DNA of 64,000 nt, taken from contig JAEUVF010000013.1 of the NCBI GenBank assembly GCA_016787265.1, forward strand, positions 310,001-374,000. The letters run 5' to 3'. Below are positions 39,242-47,841 of this stretch, one piece after another. The notes under the pieces were generated by a model. The model searched no databases. It saw only the letters and a program-made list of their open reading frames with translations, and had not been told where the DNA came from. This DNA is from Flavipsychrobacter sp. GTDB taxonomy: Bacteria; Bacteroidota; Bacteroidia; Chitinophagales; Chitinophagaceae. Position 1 is the first letter of the stretch. Each line of letters opens with the position of its first letter. Made by a program: the position numbers and the translations under genes.

Positions 39242-39858
39242 TGCTTTGTTGTTATTATTGCTGTTTGTGTTTTATTCAGTAATTCCGGGAATCTTTCCCA
39301 TGCGATTTTAAGGGCGAATAGCAAAATCAGTAAAGACCAAACCCGAATCCACCACAATTGAGGAATTTTCAACTTCTCTACAAAAATAAAGGATAGCGCC
39401 AAGACAACCGCTACCACTAATAATTGCGCTACTTCAATACCGAGGTTGAAGGCCAGTAAATGACTGGTCAGGTTCTCCCCGCCTTCCAGGTCAAGCAGGA
39501 GGTTGGCGTATGCCAAACCATGTATCATACCAAAGAACAGCGCGAAGAAATAAATAACGGGTAATTTCTCCCGCTTACCATCCGGTTTGAAAAACAGGTT
39601 AATCAGTGCAGTACCCGCAATGGTAAGTGCAATCAGAAATTCGATCCATGGAACTGATACCGTTACATATCCAAAAACGCTTAATATCAGCGTAAGACTA
39701 TGACCGATGGTAAAAGCTGTTACCAGGATAGCTACTTTTTTCCAATCTTCCAGTTTGTAACGCAGACAAAGTGCAGAAACAAATAATATATGATCCAACG
39801 CATCCCAGGTTAGGATATGTTCTACGCCGAGCCCGAAGTAAAGGTTAAAATCCTGCAT
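39238..39858 (-). CDS. HupE/UreJ-family membrane protein
   Basis: A 206-residue integral membrane protein with about six helices. It carries the HupE/UreJ-like pattern GVEHILTWDALDHILFVSAL near the N-terminus, AFTIGHSLTLILSVFG and FGMIHGLAYANLL, with conserved His residues that may bind metal. HupE/UreJ proteins are linked to nickel uptake in some bacteria, but no nickel enzyme genes are here. The ATG at 39858 is chosen over an upstream TTG at 39876. Overlaps the M1 peptidase gene by 4 bp. Confidence 0.87.
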   Translation of the reverse strand: MQDFNLYFGLGVEHILTWDALDHILFVSALCLRYKLEDWKKVAILVTAFTIGHSLTLILSVFGYVTVSVPWIEFLIALTIAGTALINLFFKPDGKREKLPVIYFFALFFGMIHGLAYANLLLDLEGGENLTSHLLAFNLGIEVAQLLVVAVVLALSFIFVEKLKIPQLWWIRVWSLLILLFALKIAWERFPELLNKTQTAIITTKQ

Positions 39859-39916
39859 AAATTCGAAAGCTACCAAAATAAAACAGAGTTTTGTGCTGGA
39901 AAAATAAAAATGTTCA

Positions 39917-40405
39917 ATGGCTGCAATTTTGTTTAAATGGATGCTGGTTTCCTGGATGAGCTGGATGCATCCTTTTTATGTGGGAGTAACCGAAGTGCAA
40001 CACAATAAAGCCGACCAGACACTGGAAATCAGTATCAAGTTATTTATTGATGATTTTGAAAGAGGTCTTTCAGCACAATACAAAACAACCGTAGACCTCA
40101 CCAATCCAAAAGATGCCAAACAGACTGATGCCTGGATTTTCCAATATATTCAGAATAATTTTCATTTAAAAGTAAACGGCAAGCCAGTTACACTGGAATA
40201 TGTTGGATATGAAAAAGAAAGAGAAGCTGCCTGGTGTTATGTCCAGGTCTCCAATATCGCAGAGGTAAAACAGCTGGCTATTGAAAATTCACTCTTGTAC
40301 AATGTACTGGATCAACAAATCCATTTAATTCACCTGAATGCAAACGGCCAGCGAAAGAGTGGAAAGGTCATGAATCCGGAAAGACAGTTCAGCGCCAGTT
40401 TTTAA
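39917..40405 (+). CDS. DUF6702 family protein
   Basis: A 162-residue protein with a short N-terminal hydrophobic segment and the family signature HPFYVGVTEVQHNKADQTLE, followed by SIKLFIDDFERGL and the C-terminal IHLIHLNANGQRKSGKV. The function is unknown; the family is usually found near HupE-like and M1 peptidase genes in Bacteroidota (recalled, not tested). It is divergent from the HupE-like gene and overlaps the convergent CNNM-type gene by 4 bp. Confidence 0.8.
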   Translation: MAAILFKWMLVSWMSWMHPFYVGVTEVQHNKADQTLEISIKLFIDDFERGLSAQYKTTVDLTNPKDAKQTDAWIFQYIQNNFHLKVNGKPVTLEYVGYEKEREAAWCYVQVSNIAEVKQLAIENSLLYNVLDQQIHLIHLNANGQRKSGKVMNPERQFSASF

Positions 40406-41703
40406 TCTTCATCATCCATTCCTTCCCGGATATCCTGGGAAATAGTGACCAGTATTTTATCAATCCGGAGGGAATCCATATCAATGATCTCAAACCGGAA
40501 TCCTTTCCATTCAAGGGTATCGCCGGTATGCGGAATCCGTTCCAGTTTGTGTAATATAAATCCGGCAAGGGTATTGAACTCCTGTTCTCCCTCATGCATC
40601 CAGTCGGTCATTTCAAACCGGGAAAGGAAATCATAGAAAGGAATTTGTGCATCTACCAGGTAGGAACCGTCATCACGTTTGATGATTTCATAATCTTCAA
40701 TATCAGATTGAGGTAAATCACCAACAATTGCTTCAAGAATATCATTGAGGGTAATCATACCCAATACAGATCCATATTCATCCACGATAAAACAGGAATG
40801 CAGCTGTGTTTCCTTGAATTTTTCCAGCACTCTGTAAGCGGTATTGTTTTCCGGAACAAACATCGCTGGTTTCATAATGTGTTTAAACAGTGTAAGATCG
40901 TTGGTGATATATAAGTCTTTAATAGAAACCACTCCTTTTATATCATCAATATCGCCATCGCAAATGGGATAAATGCTATGTGGTTCTTTTATAATTTTTT
41001 CTTTAATGCTTTGTTCATTGTCATTTACGTCAAACCAGATGATATCACTGCGGTGCGTCATCAGGGAGGTAATATTCCGGTCGCCTAAATGAAACACCCG
41101 CTCAATGATTTCCTGTTCTGCTTCTTCAATGGTACCCTGTTCAGTACCCTCACTGATAATCGCTTTAATCTCTTCTTCCGTTACCTGTGAATCATTGGGT
41201 TTTACACCCAGCAGTCGGGTTAGAAGGTAAGTCGATTTGCTTAACAGCCAGATAAAGGGGTGCGTTGCCACACTAATGACGCGCATAGGGCCTGCTGCCA
41301 GCTTCGCGATCTTTTCCGGATTGGATAACCCGATTCGCTTGGGTAATAATTCTCCGAGCACCATGCTGAAATAGGTGAGCACAATCACGACAACCGCAGT
41401 AGCAAGCCCATTGCTATAATCGCTTAAAAAGGGAATATTTTTGAAAAAGGCAGCCACATCCGTCGTTACAGTGTCGCCAGAGAATATACCGGTTAAGATA
41501 CCAATGAGGGTTATGCCAATCTGTACGGTTGATAAAAATGTATCCGGATGGTTGGCTAGTGCCAATGCTTCTTTGGCTCTCAGGTCACCTCTCTGTGCCT
41601 GTGCTTCGAGCCTTGCTTTTCTTGCTGAAACCAGTGCTATTTCGGCCATGGAAAAAAGGCCATTCAACAGTATTAAACCAAATATTATAAAGATCTCTAT
41701 CAT
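40402..41703 (-). CDS. CNNM/CorC-type (hemolysin family) transporter protein
   Basis: A 433-residue membrane protein of the HlyC/CorC/CNNM family. It has a DUF21 domain with about four membrane helices (1-~185, including VSARKARLEAQAQRGD and VVVIVLTYFSMVLGELLPKRIGL), a CBS pair (about 205-330, SLMTHRSDIIWFD, FIVDEYGSVLGMITLNDILE), and a C-terminal CorC_HlyC domain (about 345-425). Family members are linked to magnesium/cobalt efflux. It is followed upstream by a PAP2 gene 11 bp away in the same direction. Confidence 0.92.
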   Translation of the reverse strand: MIEIFIIFGLILLNGLFSMAEIALVSARKARLEAQAQRGDLRAKEALALANHPDTFLSTVQIGITLIGILTGIFSGDTVTTDVAAFFKNIPFLSDYSNGLATAVVVIVLTYFSMVLGELLPKRIGLSNPEKIAKLAAGPMRVISVATHPFIWLLSKSTYLLTRLLGVKPNDSQVTEEEIKAIISEGTEQGTIEEAEQEIIERVFHLGDRNITSLMTHRSDIIWFDVNDNEQSIKEKIIKEPHSIYPICDGDIDDIKGVVSIKDLYITNDLTLFKHIMKPAMFVPENNTAYRVLEKFKETQLHSCFIVDEYGSVLGMITLNDILEAIVGDLPQSDIEDYEIIKRDDGSYLVDAQIPFYDFLSRFEMTDWMHEGEQEFNTLAGFILHKLERIPHTGDTLEWKGFRFEIIDMDSLRIDKILVTISQDIREGMDDED

Positions 41704-41714
41704 GATTGCTTAAT

Positions 41715-42302
41715 TCAGCTGCCAGCCAATTTGGGCAGGCCAATATTTTTATTGAAGATACTACTCATCAGCATACCCAGCAGGAATCCAAGCAAACCGC
41801 CTGCCAGTACATCTAATGGGTAGTGTACAGCTACATAAACCTGTGCGAATGCCACCATGCCGGCAAATACAAACAGGCAATTGATCCAGCTGCCCAGGTA
41901 GGGACGCAGGGTGGTAGCAACAAAGGTGGCAAATCCAAAATGATTGGTTGCGTGGGAAGAGGTAAAACTGCTGCTGCGGGGGCAGTACCGAACGAAAAAC
42001 CTCAATTGATCCATTAATTCAGGATCCCTGCAGGGACGTAAACGGATAATATTATTTTTAATCAGGTTGCTGCTGAATTGATCTGTGAGCGCAATTGTGC
42101 AAATGGCGAACAGAATCCACCACCATCCCTTTCTGCCAAAGTTCTGAATTGCCAGAACAATGAAAAAAAGATACAAGGGGATCCAGAAATAGGTTTCCCG
42201 GATATGCTGGAAAAGGAAATCCAGCACCGGATGCTGCCAGTGGGTATTAATCGCAAGAAGCAGGTGCTTGTCCCATTCCACCAGCCGGTTTAAAAATTCC
42301 AT
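41715..42302 (-). CDS. PAP2-type membrane phosphatase
   Basis: A 195-residue membrane protein with about five helices and the three phosphatase motifs of the PAP2 superfamily: KNNIIRLRPCRDPE (KxxxxxxRP), SFTSSHATNHFG (SGH-like) and VYVAVHYPLDVLAGG (HxxxD). Such enzymes dephosphorylate lipid phosphates such as undecaprenyl pyrophosphate or phosphatidic acid. A TATTTTTG box lies 18 nt upstream of the ATG on the minus strand. Likely co-transcribed with the CNNM-type gene. Confidence 0.92.
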   Translation of the reverse strand: MEFLNRLVEWDKHLLLAINTHWQHPVLDFLFQHIRETYFWIPLYLFFIVLAIQNFGRKGWWWILFAICTIALTDQFSSNLIKNNIIRLRPCRDPELMDQLRFFVRYCPRSSSFTSSHATNHFGFATFVATTLRPYLGSWINCLFVFAGMVAFAQVYVAVHYPLDVLAGGLLGFLLGMLMSSIFNKNIGLPKLAGS

Positions 42303-42320
42303 ATCTTATTACAACTTACA

Positions 42321-42328
42321 CAAAAATA
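42321..42328 (-). promoter_or_regulatory. -7 promoter box (TATTTTTG) for PAP2-CNNM genes
   Basis: On the minus strand TATTTTTG fits TAnnTTTG, 18 nt before the PAP2 ATG at 42302. Confidence 0.5.
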
Positions 42329-42382
42329 AGTAGTTAGCAAGAATAAAACCGGTATGTGCAAATAATTGCGAAATTTGCGCAC

Positions 42383-44383
42383 ATGTTTCGATTGTCCCCA
42401 CTGATCCGATGGATTTTACTGGTCCTGTTATTTTTGCTCCTTACCATGAGTGTGGCCAGGTTGTTCACCTGGATGATATTTTCCATTCCCGGCTCATCAT
42501 CTTCTTCCAACTGGCCGGTATTCTGGCTGGGATTGCGTTATGACCTCCGCCTGGTGTCCATTATCGGATTGGTATTGTTGATACTTGGAGCATTTAAGCC
42601 ATTGAATCCATTTAAAAATCCGGCTGCCAAAAAAGGATGGACCTGGGTACTTGGCTTTGTATTCCTGTTACTGATCATTTTTTACATTATTGATTTCCTT
42701 CATTTCCGCTACCTGAACCAGCGTCTGAATGCCAGTGCACTTAGTTTTCTGCAGGATGCCGGAATATCCGCCAGTATGGTTTGGCAGACCTATCCGGTAA
42801 TTCAGTTATTGCTTGCGATTATAGTTCTTACCTGGCTGATGTTGTTAAGCTTGCGGAGAATTTTTCGTTGGACAGAAAAGCCGGCCAGCACGGTCGCCAC
42901 GCCTTATAAGTGGATTAACCCAATAATCCTGGGTGTTGTTTTTGCCATTGGGATTTTCGGCCGGGTGGGACAGTATCCGCTTCGCTGGAGTGATGCCTTC
43001 AACCTGGGCTCTGATTTTAAAGCCAATATCGCACTGAACCCCATACAGTCGTTTTTTAGTTCTTTCAGTTTCCGGTCTACTTCTTATGATATTGCAAAGG
43101 TTCGTGCCTCCTATAACCAAATGGCAGACTGGCTGAGTGTAACTGAAAAGGATAGCGCCGCCCTCACTTTCTCCAGGCAGGTGCAGCCAGATTCCATAGC
43201 AAACTGGACTGGTGACAAAACACCGAATGTGGTATTGGTGATTTGTGAAAGCTTTAGTGGATATAAAAGTTCGATGTGGGGCAATCCCTTGAATACAACA
43301 CCTTATTTCGCTGAATTATGCAAGAACGGATTGTTTTTTGACAACTGTTTTACACCAACGATCGCTACTGCGCGAGGGGTTTGGGCAACCCTGACCGGCA
43401 TCCCGGATGTGGAACTGGTGAAAACTTCCAGTCGCAATCCCATGATGGTGGATCAGCACATGATTGTAAATGAATTTAAAGACCATAGCAAATATTATTT
43501 CATCGGGGGTAGCACAAGCTGGGCGAATATCCGGGGCATACTCAACAATAATATAAGCGGTTTAAAAATTTTCGAAGAACAGGATTACGATGCTCCTAAG
43601 ATCGATGTCTGGGGCATAAGTGATAAACATCTTTTTTTACAGGCGGATAAAATCCTGCGAAAAGAACAACATCCTTTTTTTGCTGTCATTCAAACCGCCG
43701 ATAATCATCGCCCCTATACGATACCGGAAGAAGATCGCGAAGCATTGGGAATCGTAAATTTTCCATTGGATAGTTTACGCAAGTATGGATTTGAATCCAA
43801 TGAAGAACTGAATGCATTCCGGTATACTGATTATAGTTTTAAAACCTTTATGGAAGCAGCAAAAACAGCGCCTTATTTTGATAATACGCTCTTTGTATTT
43901 ATTGGCGACCATGGAATTGCCGGCAATGCAGGCCCGTTGTTTCCTGCCTCCTGGACAAAAAATTCACTCTCTTCGAACCATGTTCCGCTGCTTTTTTATG
44001 CACCCGGAAAAATTCCGGTGAAGCGGATAAATGATCTTGCTTCACAGGTGGATGTATTGCCTACCATTGCAGGTATTGCCAATATTCCTTACCGGAATAC
44101 TACTCTTGGCAGGGATCTTGCCAGCATGCATTTTTCCGGCAAGGGCACTGAGAGCAGGGCTTTTATTTTGGATATCAACAATAAGAACCGGGGTATTATT
44201 TACGATCAGTATTATTATTCAAAATCGCTCCAGGGAAATGTTCAGAGTCTGGTTTGGGCAGATTTTACAAAAGCACAGGATAAACCGGAGCCGCCCAATG
44301 ACTGGTATGAATGGTGGTCGCAGGCTTATTTTGAAACAGCCCGATATCTCCTGTTGCACAACAAGAAAAATGCGGCTAAATAG
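42383..44383 (+). CDS. LTA-synthase-like membrane sulfatase-fold protein
   Basis: A 666-residue protein with five N-terminal membrane helices (about 1-205) and an extracytoplasmic sulfatase/alkaline-phosphatase-fold domain (about 245-640). The metal site is begun by NVVLVICESFSGYKSSMWG; the likely nucleophile threonine is in FTPTIATARGVWATLTG, and later ligands are in FVFIGDHGIAG. Homologues transfer phosphoglycerol or phosphoethanolamine groups to envelope polymers; Gram-negative Bacteroidota lack lipoteichoic acid, so the acceptor is uncertain. The ATG at 42383 is chosen over an upstream GTG. Overlaps the convergent methyltransferase gene by 8 bp. Confidence 0.9.
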   Translation: MFRLSPLIRWILLVLLFLLLTMSVARLFTWMIFSIPGSSSSSNWPVFWLGLRYDLRLVSIIGLVLLILGAFKPLNPFKNPAAKKGWTWVLGFVFLLLIIFYIIDFLHFRYLNQRLNASALSFLQDAGISASMVWQTYPVIQLLLAIIVLTWLMLLSLRRIFRWTEKPASTVATPYKWINPIILGVVFAIGIFGRVGQYPLRWSDAFNLGSDFKANIALNPIQSFFSSFSFRSTSYDIAKVRASYNQMADWLSVTEKDSAALTFSRQVQPDSIANWTGDKTPNVVLVICESFSGYKSSMWGNPLNTTPYFAELCKNGLFFDNCFTPTIATARGVWATLTGIPDVELVKTSSRNPMMVDQHMIVNEFKDHSKYYFIGGSTSWANIRGILNNNISGLKIFEEQDYDAPKIDVWGISDKHLFLQADKILRKEQHPFFAVIQTADNHRPYTIPEEDREALGIVNFPLDSLRKYGFESNEELNAFRYTDYSFKTFMEAAKTAPYFDNTLFVFIGDHGIAGNAGPLFPASWTKNSLSSNHVPLLFYAPGKIPVKRINDLASQVDVLPTIAGIANIPYRNTTLGRDLASMHFSGKGTESRAFILDINNKNRGIIYDQYYYSKSLQGNVQSLVWADFTKAQDKPEPPNDWYEWWSQAYFETARYLLLHNKKNAAK

Positions 44384-45131
44384 GAGGGAGAAATTTTTTC
44401 GCCAGCACAATCATACGGGGCGATTTTTTTACATCGTAGTGACCGAATAAATAATCTCCATAAACTTCCTGGACCTGCAGATGGTGAAAGGCAAGCATGT
44501 CAGTCATGTCTCCCAATGAATATTTTGCTACCTGCTCTGTAAACAGCAGCGGTTCATTGAGCTGTTCATCCATGACCTCAATTTTTTTATGAAAATGAGT
44601 TTCATCAAACCATTTGGTAACGCAAAATTTTACACCCTGGTATTCTTCTTCTCTGGACGATTCAAGATGATCTTCCGTGTAGTGCGTATTTAAATAATCA
44701 ATAACCAGCGTGCCTCCGGGTTTCAATGCATTGGCAATGGTTCGTATGGCATTATAGTTTTCTCTTTCCGTTCGGAAATAACCGAAACTGGTAAAGAAGT
44801 TAAATGCATAATCAAAATAATTAACCCAAAAGGGTAAACGCATATCATGCAGGAAAAAATGCAGCGTATCAGAACTGTATTGTTGAGCCGCTTGAATACT
44901 GCGTGGGGATAAATCGATTCCGGTAATATCAAATCCTTTGGAAGCCAGACGTATGGCATGTCGCCCCCTGCCACATGCAATATCCAATACTTTAGAACCT
45001 GGGGGCACTGGTTGTAAATGGTTGATTAGCCGGTCCACAAACGCGTCCGCTTCAACTTCATCACGCTGGTGATAGAGGATCGGATAGTAGGGGGAGTCGA
45101 ACCATTTTTCGAACCATTCTACCGCTGCCAT
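44376..45131 (-). CDS. Class I SAM-dependent methyltransferase
   Basis: A 251-residue methyltransferase. Motif I (SAM-binding) is KVLDIACGRGRHAIRLASKG, the acidic residue after it is in DITGIDLSPRSIQ, and motif IV-like sequence is LKPGGTLVIDYLNTHY. The N-terminal WFDSPYYPILYHQRDEVEA is shared by a Bacteroidota-type subgroup. The substrate is unknown. A TACATTTG box lies 14 nt upstream of the ATG on the minus strand, divergent from glmM. Confidence 0.9.
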   Translation of the reverse strand: MAAVEWFEKWFDSPYYPILYHQRDEVEADAFVDRLINHLQPVPPGSKVLDIACGRGRHAIRLASKGFDITGIDLSPRSIQAAQQYSSDTLHFFLHDMRLPFWVNYFDYAFNFFTSFGYFRTERENYNAIRTIANALKPGGTLVIDYLNTHYTEDHLESSREEEYQGVKFCVTKWFDETHFHKKIEVMDEQLNEPLLFTEQVAKYSLGDMTDMLAFHHLQVQEVYGDYLFGHYDVKKSPRMIVLAKKFLPPI

Positions 45132-45145
45132 TTGAATATTTTTAC

Positions 45146-45153
45146 CAAATGTA
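45146..45153 (-). promoter_or_regulatory. -7 promoter box (TACATTTG) for methyltransferase gene
   Basis: TACATTTG on the minus strand fits the -7 consensus, 14 nt before the ATG at 45131, in the 116-bp divergent spacer shared with glmM. Confidence 0.5.
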
Positions 45154-45219
45154 ATCGGAGCCGGCCAATTTTTGATAAATCTTCAATATTTAAGCTGCTC
45201 ACCACAAGGCAGAAACCTT

Positions 45220-45227
45220 TATTTTTG
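45220..45227 (+). promoter_or_regulatory. -7 promoter box (TATTTTTG) for glmM
   Basis: TATTTTTG fits TAnnTTTG and lies 20 nt upstream of the glmM GTG start at 45248. Confidence 0.5.
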
Positions 45228-45247
45228 GACCCATAAACCTGTGACCA

Positions 45248-46630
45248 GTGGCATTGATAAAAAGTATTTCCGGAATTAGAGGAACGATCGGCGGTAATCC
45301 TACTGAAAATTTAACACCTCTTGATATTGTTCGTTTCGCTGCCGCCTATGGTAGTGTTTTAATGGAAAATCAAAAATCTCCCAGGGTGGTAATTGGGAGA
45401 GATGGGAGAATTTCAGGTGAAATGGTTAGCCAGCTGGTAACGCAAACACTGGTTGGATTAGGAATTCAGGTTGTTGACCTGGGACTCAGTACTACTCCAA
45501 CCGTAGAAATGGCAGTTGTTTGGGAAAAAGCAGATGGAGGAATCATTCTGACGGCAAGTCATAACCCCAAAGAATGGAATGCACTGAAGTTGTTGAACAG
45601 CGCAGGTGAATTCATTTCCGCAGAACTGGGTGCACGCGTGCTGGAGTTGGCTGCTAATGAGAAATTTCAGTTTGCTGCAGTTGATAAACTTGGTTCTGTA
45701 ACTACCAATAACAGCTATTTTGAAAAACATATCCAGGCAGTACTGGATTATCCGCTGGTAAATAAAGAAGCGATTGCTAATAAACAATTTAAAGTTGTTG
45801 TTGATGCCATCAACTCCACTGGCGCACTGGCGATTCCACAATTGCTGAAGGCACTTGGTGTAGAAGATGTAATCGTTCTCAATGAAGAAGTAAACGGACG
45901 TTTTGCTCACAATCCTGAACCCCTCCCGGAAAATTTATCTGGGTTAAGTACCGAAGTTAAAAAACAGGGAGCTGCCCTTGGTATTGCAGTGGATCCGGAT
46001 GTAGACAGACTTTGTTTTGTATGTGAGGATGGCAGTATGTTCGGCGAAGAATTTACACTGGTGGCGGTTGCTGATTATGTGCTTTCGCACCGCAAAGGCA
46101 ATACGGTTTCCAATATGTCTTCCACCAAAGCACTTAAAGAAATAACCCTTCAGCATGGTGGTGAATATTATCCTTCTGCTGTTGGTGAAGTGAACGTGGT
46201 GAAGAAAATGAAAGAAGTAAACGCTGTTATTGGTGGAGAAGGAAACGGTGGCATCATCGTTCCGGATTTTCATTATGGCCGTGATGCGCTCATCGGTATT
46301 GGTCTTTTCCTTAGCGCGCTGGCACAACATAAAAATGGTATCAAATCTTTCAGAAACCGCTACCCTGATTATTTTATCTCGAAGAACAAAATTGAGCTGG
46401 AGAAAGGAATCAACGTGCAGGAGATTTTTGAACAGATTCAGCAGAAGTACAAAAAGCAGCCGATTAATACGGAAGACGGATTAAAGATTGAATTTGAGTC
46501 CGACTGGGTACACCTGAGAACCTCCAATACTGAACCGATTATCCGGATTTATGCGGAGAGTAATTTTGAAACAACTGCCAATAATATTGCTTTGCGCCTG
46601 ATGCAGGACATTAAAGAATTCATCCAATAA
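45248..46630 (+). CDS. glmM: Phosphoglucosamine mutase (alpha-D-phosphohexomutase)
   Basis: A 460-residue phosphohexomutase. The phosphoserine is Ser104 in TASHNPKEWNALK, the metal loop is DPDVDRL, the sugar-binding loop is GEGNGG, and the phosphate-binding C-terminal loop is RTSNTEPIIRIYAE. It most likely makes glucosamine-1-phosphate for peptidoglycan and LPS; a phosphomannomutase/phosphoglucomutase activity cannot be excluded, since this subgroup is broad. The start codon is GTG. It is followed by a strong terminator. Confidence 0.88.
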   Translation: MALIKSISGIRGTIGGNPTENLTPLDIVRFAAAYGSVLMENQKSPRVVIGRDGRISGEMVSQLVTQTLVGLGIQVVDLGLSTTPTVEMAVVWEKADGGIILTASHNPKEWNALKLLNSAGEFISAELGARVLELAANEKFQFAAVDKLGSVTTNNSYFEKHIQAVLDYPLVNKEAIANKQFKVVVDAINSTGALAIPQLLKALGVEDVIVLNEEVNGRFAHNPEPLPENLSGLSTEVKKQGAALGIAVDPDVDRLCFVCEDGSMFGEEFTLVAVADYVLSHRKGNTVSNMSSTKALKEITLQHGGEYYPSAVGEVNVVKKMKEVNAVIGGEGNGGIIVPDFHYGRDALIGIGLFLSALAQHKNGIKSFRNRYPDYFISKNKIELEKGINVQEIFEQIQQKYKKQPINTEDGLKIEFESDWVHLRTSNTEPIIRIYAESNFETTANNIALRLMQDIKEFIQ

Positions 46631-46671
46631 ATCCGAAAAAGGATTAATCAGAATAATTTTGGAAATTTGCG

Positions 46672-46698
46672 GCTCGCTGGTACCAGCGAGCTTTTTTT
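46672..46698 (+). terminator. Intrinsic terminator after glmM
   Basis: A perfect 20-bp palindrome GCTCGCTGGTACCAGCGAGC is followed by seven T, 41 bp after the glmM stop and 15 bp before the cysteine desulfurase start. Confidence 0.9.
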
Positions 46699-46713
46699 AT
46701 TTAAATCATTCTT

Positions 46714-47841
46714 GTGCAACGCATATACCTGGATAACGCAGCTACTACGGCCCTTGATCCGGCTGTTCTGGAAGTTATGATGCCTTACCTGACCGATAAA
46801 TTCGGTAATCCATCTTCCATTTATTCTTATGGAAGGGAAAGCCGTTTGGGAATTGAAAATGCCCGCAAAACGGTTGCCAGATTGCTGGGTGCCCATCCTG
46901 CCGAGATTTTTTTTACTTCCGGTGGTACCGAAAGCAGTAACACAGCAATCCAGGCCGCTATTCTGGATCTGGGCTGTACGCATATCATCAGTTCTCCTAT
47001 TGAACACCATGCTACCCTGCATACAGTTGAGTACTTCCAGAAACGCCATGGTATAGCGGTTAGCTGGATTCGGGTGCTGCCAGACGGGCATGTAGATCTT
47101 GGGCAGCTCAGAGAATTGCTTGCTGCCCATGATGGCAAATCGTTGGTAACCCTAATGCATGCGAACAATGAAATTGGCAACCTGACGGATATTCACCGGG
47201 TAGGGGAGATTTGTAAAGAATTCAATGCCATTTTTCATTCAGATACGGTTCAGACAGTAGGGCATTATCCTTTTGATCTGCGCAATACACCGGTGCATTT
47301 TATTACAGGAGCCGGACATAAATTTCATGGACCAAAAGGGGTAGGTATTTTGTACATCAATGAAAATGTGCAGATCAAACCATTTATTCATGGCGGATCG
47401 CAGGAACGCAACATGCGGGCGGGTACTGAAAATCTCTATGGCATTGTTGGTTTTGCCAAAGCCCTTGAGCTTGCGATGGCCAACTATGAAAAAGACAGCG
47501 CCTATATAGGGGAATTGAAATCCTATATGGCGCATCAATTGCTGAAGGAAATTCCGGGAACTGCTTTGAATGGCGACTGCTTCGGTAAAAGCCTGTATAC
47601 GGTATTGAATGTTGCATTCCCGAAAACAGAGAAATCTGAAATGTTACTCTTTAATCTCGATATCAATGGTATTTGTGCATCCGGCGGAAGTGCCTGCACC
47701 AGTGGCGCTGATTTGGGATCACATGTGATCCGTGCTTTCAACAACGACCCTAATAAAGTGGCGGTTCGCTTTTCTTTCTCCAAACACAATACGAAAGAAG
47801 AAATCGATCAGGTTATTGCGAAATTAAAGGGGATGTTTTAA
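46714..47841 (+). CDS. Cysteine desulfurase (NifS/IscS family)
   Basis: A 375-residue PLP enzyme that moves sulfur from cysteine to iron-sulfur cluster or tRNA-thiolation acceptors. It starts YLDNAATTALDPAVLEVM; the PLP lysine is Lys203 in FITGAGHKFHGPKG, and the persulfide cysteine is Cys328 in GGSACTSG. The start is GTG. No iscU or mnmA neighbour is present, so which pathway it serves is open. Its end overlaps the convergent GDPD gene by 29 bp. Confidence 0.93.
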   Translation: MQRIYLDNAATTALDPAVLEVMMPYLTDKFGNPSSIYSYGRESRLGIENARKTVARLLGAHPAEIFFTSGGTESSNTAIQAAILDLGCTHIISSPIEHHATLHTVEYFQKRHGIAVSWIRVLPDGHVDLGQLRELLAAHDGKSLVTLMHANNEIGNLTDIHRVGEICKEFNAIFHSDTVQTVGHYPFDLRNTPVHFITGAGHKFHGPKGVGILYINENVQIKPFIHGGSQERNMRAGTENLYGIVGFAKALELAMANYEKDSAYIGELKSYMAHQLLKEIPGTALNGDCFGKSLYTVLNVAFPKTEKSEMLLFNLDINGICASGGSACTSGADLGSHVIRAFNNDPNKVAVRFSFSKHNTKEEIDQVIAKLKGMF

